A stretch of DNA of 9,270 nucleotides from Lachnoclostridium sp. UBA739 (GTDB lineage Bacteria > Bacillota_A > Clostridia > Lachnospirales > Lachnospiraceae), in the NCBI GenBank assembly GCA_002297865.1, contig DBKX01000214.1:1-9270 (forward strand), written 5' to 3'. Positions 5,699 through 9,270 of this stretch are shown in pieces (within the stretch, counting starts at the first letter, position 1; each line of letters starts with the position of its first letter). Below the pieces are notes generated by a model. It ran no database searches, was not told the origin of the DNA, and worked only from the letters and a program-made list of their open reading frames with translations. The translations under genes and the position numbers were made by a program.

Positions 5699-5729
5699 TT
5701 TTAGGTTATCATAAAGTTGTTTTAGGTTA
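5699..5729 (-). promoter_or_regulatory. Pair of direct repeats upstream of the mannanase gene, candidate activator site
   Basis: The minus strand carries TAACCTAAAA twice, at 5720-5729 and 5699-5708, exactly 21 bases apart. That is two helical turns, so both copies face the same side of the DNA. They lie about 105-135 bases upstream of the inferred start, between the operon terminator and the promoter. Direct repeats at this spacing are typical of AraC-family and some response-regulator sites. No cognate regulator gene is in the window. Confidence 0.4.
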
Positions 5730-5768
5730 AAAAATTACTAGGACATTCCACAAACATCCTAGTAATTT
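5729..5768 (-). terminator. Rho-independent terminator at the end of the rbfA-ribF operon
   Basis: A perfect 12-pair stem, AAAUUACUAGGA (5757-5768) with its complement (5732-5743), has a 13-base loop and continues into a run of six U. It ends the operon before the accessory mannanase gene. Confidence 0.9.
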
Positions 5769-5775
5769 CTCTTTC

Positions 5776-5998
5776 CTATCTAGTATTCAATTCTAGCAGC
5801 ATCTTTACAATCTGCTTCTGTGCCATTTCACTTATATGAAATATGATATATGGAAATCCTTTCTGGCTTCGCTTTATTTCCTTGCGAATTCCAAAGGCAA
5901 CGCCCTTTTCCGTTACATCCTTATTCTCTTTTCCACGCTTGGCAAGTAGCGCTGTCATTAGTTAACAAAAGAAGATGTCGAGTTCCTTCACTCTCCAT
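5776..5998 (-). pseudogene. Small unidentified reading frame after ribF, possibly frameshifted
   Basis: Two overlapping frames lie between ribF and the operon terminator. The first (5998-5921) starts MESEGTRHLLLL 21 bases after ribF, has AAGGA 5 bases before its ATG, and stops after 25 codons. The second (5958-5776) encodes up to 60 residues and ends 7 bases before the terminator stem. It is basic and probably helical, with KKx-rich stretches and FPYIIFHISEMAQKQ, but its only ATG lacks a ribosome-binding site. A single-base change in the AAAA run near 5931-5934 would join them into one protein of about 73 residues with a good start and a stop next to the terminator. I do not recognise either product. 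Alternatives are an untranslated tail or a sequencing error. The conserved-looking layout is all that supports coding. Confidence 0.3.
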
Positions 5999-6019
5999 CC
6001 TCTTCCTTTGTAACTTTAT

Positions 6020-6952
6020 TTATATAGAAACTATATCGTTCTCAAAATATTCTTTACCAAACTGGCAATCTCGCTCCATCTGTGACTTTAATTCATCCAA
6101 TGACCCAAACTTCTGCTCTCCACGTTCGAAAGCAAACAGTTCCACCGTTATTTCCTTGTCATATAAGAAGCCGTCGAAATCAAAAATAAAAGTTTCAACG
6201 CCCTTTTCATTTTTATCACCAACGGTAGGTTTGTATCCGATATTGGTAATTCCATAATACACCTTATCCTCAATCAAGATTCTAGCGGCATAAACTCCAT
6301 TTGGCGGAACCAGCTTTTCTTTAGAAGGAATAATATTGGCTGTTGGCATCCCCAAAGTTCGGCCAATCTGGTTGCCGTAAACAACCTTTCCAGTAATGCT
6401 ATATGCTGCTCCAAGCATCTCATTGGCTTTCTCGATGTTGCCATTTAACAATTCCTGACGAATCCTGGTGCTGCTTACTTCTGCACCATCCTTAATTACC
6501 TTATCAAATGCCTTTACTTCAAAACCATACTTTTTCCCAAGTTCCCGAAGCACGGCTACATTTCCAGCTCGATTTTTACCAAAGTGATAATCTTTGCCAA
6601 CCACAACAACTTTTGCTCCAAGCTTTTCTACTAGGACAGAGCGGACAAATTCTTCTGGCTCGGTGTGCATTACTTCCTCATTAAAAGGATAAGAAATAAA
6701 ATAATCTGAGCCCAGTTCTTCTGCCTTCTTAACCTTTTCTGCTTCTGTATAAATTAAGTTATTTGATAGATTTGATACAAAATTACCTGGATGCTGAAAA
6801 AAGGAAAAGGTTACTGCCTGCAACCCTTTTTTCTTGAGAGATCTCACATACTCAATCAGCAAACGGTGTCCTACATGAAACCCATCAAATTTTCCTAACG
6901 AAACAGCAGTATTTTGTAATTGAAAATCTGTGGTATTCCAAATATATTTCAT
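6020..6952 (-). CDS. ribF: Bifunctional riboflavin kinase / FAD synthetase
   Basis: The 310-residue protein has the usual length for prokaryotic RibF. It phosphorylates riboflavin to FMN and adenylates FMN to FAD in the cytoplasm. The N-terminal nucleotidyltransferase (about 1-180) shows GKFDGFHVGH (20-29), VVVGKDYHFGKNRAG (116-130) and the SSTRIR motif (160-165). The C-terminal kinase (about 185-310) shows GNQIGRTLGMPTANI (193-207), GITNIGYKPTV (234-244) and VELFAF with a likely catalytic Glu (E271). The ATG at 6952 is chosen; a TTG directly before it (6955) is also possible, as GAGG lies 9 and 6 bases upstream respectively. It follows truB after 17 bases, the common order in Firmicutes. No FMN riboswitch is seen upstream, as expected for an operon-embedded ribF. 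Confidence 0.95.
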   Translation of the reverse strand: MKYIWNTTDFQLQNTAVSLGKFDGFHVGHRLLIEYVRSLKKKGLQAVTFSFFQHPGNFVSNLSNNLIYTEAEKVKKAEELGSDYFISYPFNEEVMHTEPEEFVRSVLVEKLGAKVVVVGKDYHFGKNRAGNVAVLRELGKKYGFEVKAFDKVIKDGAEVSSTRIRQELLNGNIEKANEMLGAAYSITGKVVYGNQIGRTLGMPTANIIPSKEKLVPPNGVYAARILIEDKVYYGITNIGYKPTVGDKNEKGVETFIFDFDGFLYDKEITVELFAFERGEQKFGSLDELKSQMERDCQFGKEYFENDIVSI

Positions 6953-6969
6953 CAAATTCTGCCTCTCTT

Positions 6970-7866
6970 CTATAAAAACATTTTCTTTGGTTTTAATGTT
7001 TTTCGATTTTCTGCCTCGAAAATACCAACAAACCGCTGCTCTTCATCATACACACAAAATTCCTGATTCGGGCTTGTACGAATAGGCTCCGTTAAAAAAG
7101 AAATCTCGATTTTATTCCCGTTATCTACGTATTTCTGGTATTTCTTTGATACTGTAACTGCCAAAAGGTTAGAAAACATAGCATCCACTTTTACTAAGTG
7201 TTCTTCTATTGTATCTGCCTTAACTAGTTCTTCTACCTCTGATAGAGTAAGACTGTCCTCAATCATAAAAGAACTGACTTTGGTACGCTTTAATGTTGCC
7301 ATTGCACCACCACAGCCAAGTTTTTCACCGATATCATGGCAAAGAGTTCTAATATAAGTTCCCTTTGAACAGCTTACTGTCATAGTTACGGTTTTCTGCT
7401 CCATATTTATCTCAGATATCTGGATGTCATAAATCGTGATTCTACGAGCTTTACGCTCTACCACTTTTCCCTCACGAGCAAGTTCATAAAGCTTTTTGCC
7501 GTTGACTTTCAAAGCAGAATACATAGGTGGTATTTGATCATATTCGCCCACAAATGACATAACTGCTTCTTCAATTTCATCACGACTCACAGAAACTTCC
7601 TTCTTAGATAAAATCTCACCAGACATATCCTGTGTATCTGTAACGACTCCAAGCTGCAACATGGCTTCATAAGTCTTATTTTTATCCGTTAATAAATCAC
7701 ATACTTTTGTTGCTTTCCCTAAACATACCGGTAATACCCCTACTGCGTCTGGGTCAAGCGTACCAGTATGGCCAATTTTCTTTTGTTTGCATATGCCTCT
7801 TAACTTAGCGACTACATCATGTGAAGTAAATCCTTGTTCTTTATAAATATTCAAAATACCGTCCAT
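6970..7866 (-). CDS. truB: tRNA pseudouridine(55) synthase
   Basis: The 298-residue enzyme converts U55 in the T loop of nearly all elongator tRNAs to pseudouridine and also helps tRNA folding. Motifs are clear: GHTGTLDPDAVGVLP (32-46) with catalytic D38, KTYEA (64-68) with the conserved active-site Tyr66, DTQD (77-80), PPMYSALK (113-120) and CSKGTYIRTLCHDIG (166-180). A short C-terminal domain (about 235-298) is PUA-like in position. The ATG is supported by AGGAG 5 bases upstream. The gene starts 20 bases after nrnA and ends 17 bases before ribF, so it is probably co-transcribed. Nothing unusual was seen in length or motifs. Confidence 0.96.
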   Translation of the reverse strand: MDGILNIYKEQGFTSHDVVAKLRGICKQKKIGHTGTLDPDAVGVLPVCLGKATKVCDLLTDKNKTYEAMLQLGVVTDTQDMSGEILSKKEVSVSRDEIEEAVMSFVGEYDQIPPMYSALKVNGKKLYELAREGKVVERKARRITIYDIQISEINMEQKTVTMTVSCSKGTYIRTLCHDIGEKLGCGGAMATLKRTKVSSFMIEDSLTLSEVEELVKADTIEEHLVKVDAMFSNLLAVTVSKKYQKYVDNGNKIEISFLTEPIRTSPNQEFCVYDEEQRFVGIFEAENRKTLKPKKMFL

Positions 7867-7886
7867 ACTAACTCCTAAATGTATCT

Positions 7887-8846
7887 TTATTTTCGTAATT
7901 GTTCCTCAATATGAACTGTTACACTATTAATTACATCATAAACATTTCCTGATATGGTGCAGCCAGCAGCTTTTACATGACCACCGCCACCAAAAAATTT
8001 AGCAACCTTGCTTACATCAACATCATGATTGGAACGCATGCTGACTTTATAAATCTGTGTTTCTATCTCATGTACGAGAATAGCAACCTCGACTCCTTCT
8101 GTCACACGCATCTGGTCAATTACACCGTCTAAATCTTTCGAACTTGCTCCATAAAACTCCATTACATCCTTCTTAACATAGGAAACAATGCATTTTCCGT
8201 CTAATACAAGGAAACTCTCTAAAAGACAACGTCCCAGAATCTGATTTTGCAAATATGTTTTCTGATAAAATGTTTCATCGATAATCCTAGAAAATGGAAC
8301 GTCGTAGCTGATAAGTTCTGCTGCAAGTTCCATTGTTTTTTTCGTTGTATTGCTATGTTTAAATACACCTGTGTCATGTACAATTCCAAGGTATAGACAG
8401 GATGCAAGTTCTTTATCTAACATATCTTTGTCAATCAAGTCCATAAGCACTTCACAAGTTGAACTTGCTTCTGGCTTTATACAGCTTATTTCTGCAAATC
8501 CTTGATTGGTAATATGATGGTCAATATTAATTGAACGAGCTGCCTTATGAAATAGTGGTTCAGAAAAACCAAGCCTGTCAAGATCACCACAGTCTAATAC
8601 GATGAATATATCGTAGGCTGGTATTTCTGAGTTATCTATCTCATGTTTGACGCAATCGGAATTTGGCAGGAAACTAAACTCATCCTGCACATATTCCAGA
8701 TAAACGTCTACTTTTTTATTCGGATACTTCTTTTTCAGATAGTAGCATAGCGCTAAGCAAGAGCCAACACAGTCGCCATCTGGTCTGACATGACCACCAA
8801 TCCCAATTGACGCTGCTGCTTTCATTGACTCACTTATTGTACGCAT
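7887..8846 (-). CDS. nrnA: DHH/DHHA1 phosphoesterase, NrnA-type oligoribonuclease / pAp phosphatase
   Basis: The 319-residue cytoplasmic enzyme is expected to degrade very short RNA oligonucleotides to mononucleotides and to dephosphorylate pAp, using manganese. The DHH domain shows GGHVRPDGDCVGS (17-29; D23 and D25), LDCGD (84-88), NIDHH (107-111) and GIVHDTG (154-160), which together form the metal site. The C-terminal DHHA1 domain has the substrate-binding GGGGHVKAAG (286-295). The frame is open upstream to 8900, but that would overlap rbfA. The ATG at 8846 (MRTISESMKAAA) has AAGGAAG about 8 bases upstream and starts 16 bases after the rbfA stop. The rbfA-nrnA-truB order is typical of Firmicutes. 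A role on cyclic-dinucleotide breakdown products such as pApA or pGpG is possible for this family and cannot be separated by sequence here. Confidence 0.93.
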   Translation of the reverse strand: MRTISESMKAAASIGIGGHVRPDGDCVGSCLALCYYLKKKYPNKKVDVYLEYVQDEFSFLPNSDCVKHEIDNSEIPAYDIFIVLDCGDLDRLGFSEPLFHKAARSINIDHHITNQGFAEISCIKPEASSTCEVLMDLIDKDMLDKELASCLYLGIVHDTGVFKHSNTTKKTMELAAELISYDVPFSRIIDETFYQKTYLQNQILGRCLLESFLVLDGKCIVSYVKKDVMEFYGASSKDLDGVIDQMRVTEGVEVAILVHEIETQIYKVSMRSNHDVDVSKVAKFFGGGGHVKAAGCTISGNVYDVINSVTVHIEEQLRK

Positions 8847-8862
8847 GAAAATTACTTCCTTC

Positions 8863-9258
8863 CTATTCTTCAGAATCCTCATCTGCTGATTCTTCATCAT
8901 GTCTGATATCTTTTGTTACTTCTTCAATCATCTTAGACATGTTTACGCCATATTCAATGGACTGATCCAAAACAAATGTTAGTTCTGGAGTATTTCTAAG
9001 GTTCAGTCTCTTTGCTAACTGGCTTCTGATAAATGGACTTGCTTTCTTAAGTCCTTCCTTCGTTGCCTGTTTGCTTTCTTCATCACCAAGAACACTGATA
9101 TATGCTTTCGCAAATTTTAAATCTGGTGTAACTTCAACCGATACCACAGAAGTCATTGGATTGATTCTAGGATCTTTTACTTCCATGCTGATAATACGAC
9201 TAAGTTCTTTTTGTACTTCACCGTTGATTCTAGTGTTTTTAATGCTGTTTTTTCTCAC
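8863..9258 (-). CDS. rbfA: 30S ribosome-binding factor A
   Basis: The 131-residue protein is a small KH-fold factor that binds immature 30S subunits and helps late 16S rRNA maturation, also in the cold. The start RKNSIKNTRINGEVQKELS, the DPRINPMTSVVSVEVTPDLKFAKAYISVLGD region (29-59) and the RNTPELTFVLDQSIEYG segment (88-104) are family hallmarks. The tail is acidic (HDEESADEDSEE). The start is a GTG at 9258; an in-frame TAG six bases upstream excludes a longer form. Only 12 bases of upstream sequence are visible, without a clear ribosome-binding site. That is consistent with translational coupling to an upstream gene, expected to be infB or a small L7Ae-type gene outside the window. Confidence 0.95.
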   Translation of the reverse strand: MRKNSIKNTRINGEVQKELSRIISMEVKDPRINPMTSVVSVEVTPDLKFAKAYISVLGDEESKQATKEGLKKASPFIRSQLAKRLNLRNTPELTFVLDQSIEYGVNMSKMIEEVTKDIRHDEESADEDSEE

Positions 9259-9270
9259 TATCTAGGCACC

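Noticed and set aside
8847..8900. Longer start of nrnA overlapping the end of rbfA
   Set aside because: The family begins near MRTISESMKAA; the ATG at 8846 has a good ribosome-binding site and leaves a normal 16-base gap after rbfA.

Overview
The window comes from a low-GC Gram-positive bacterium, most likely a fibre-degrading member of the Clostridia (Lachnospiraceae-like). The evidence is the AT-rich sequence, strong AGGAG ribosome-binding sites, hairpin-plus-U-run terminators after almost every transcription unit, and the gene order rbfA-nrnA-truB-ribF followed by rpsO-pnp. Genus and species cannot be read from the sequence. Every supported gene lies on the minus strand, so the window reads from right (9270) to left (1).

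Region 1 (9258 to about 5729) is the distal end of a nusA-infB type operon. It holds rbfA (30S maturation), an NrnA-type DHH phosphoesterase, truB (tRNA pseudouridine 55 synthase) and ribF (riboflavin kinase/FAD synthetase), packed with gaps of 14 to 20 bases. A small, possibly frameshifted reading frame follows, then a strong terminator.

Region 2 (about 5730 to 1511) interrupts the usual ribF-rpsO-pnp order with two accessory genes. The first encodes a secreted 1050-residue modular enzyme: signal peptide, GH5 mannanase (subfamily 8-like), two related carbohydrate-binding-like modules, and a CE2-type SGNH acetyl esterase. This architecture fits an attack on acetylated mannan or glucomannan. 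It has its own extended -10 promoter, a pair of upstream direct repeats 21 bp apart, and a terminator. The second gene encodes a stand-alone PhoU-like helical protein with its own terminator.

Region 3 (about 1410 to 1) holds two consecutive, divergent and apparently intact genes for ribosomal protein S15 (about 73 percent identical), then the start of pnp. Each rpsO has its own promoter, a structured leader and a terminator. The two leaders share a compact RNA element with a core of near-identical sequence inside a helix showing compensatory changes, which suggests a duplicated S15-responsive regulator. The pnp gene has its own extended -10 promoter, and its transcript would begin almost directly with an 80-base hairpin of about 30 base pairs. 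That is a good candidate for a double-strand-cleaved autoregulatory leader like that of enterobacterial pnp.

The most interesting material is regulatory: the duplicated rpsO-plus-leader units, the pnp leader hairpin, and the modular mannanase/esterase with its upstream repeats. No tRNA, rRNA, CRISPR array, transposase or insertion-sequence end was seen.
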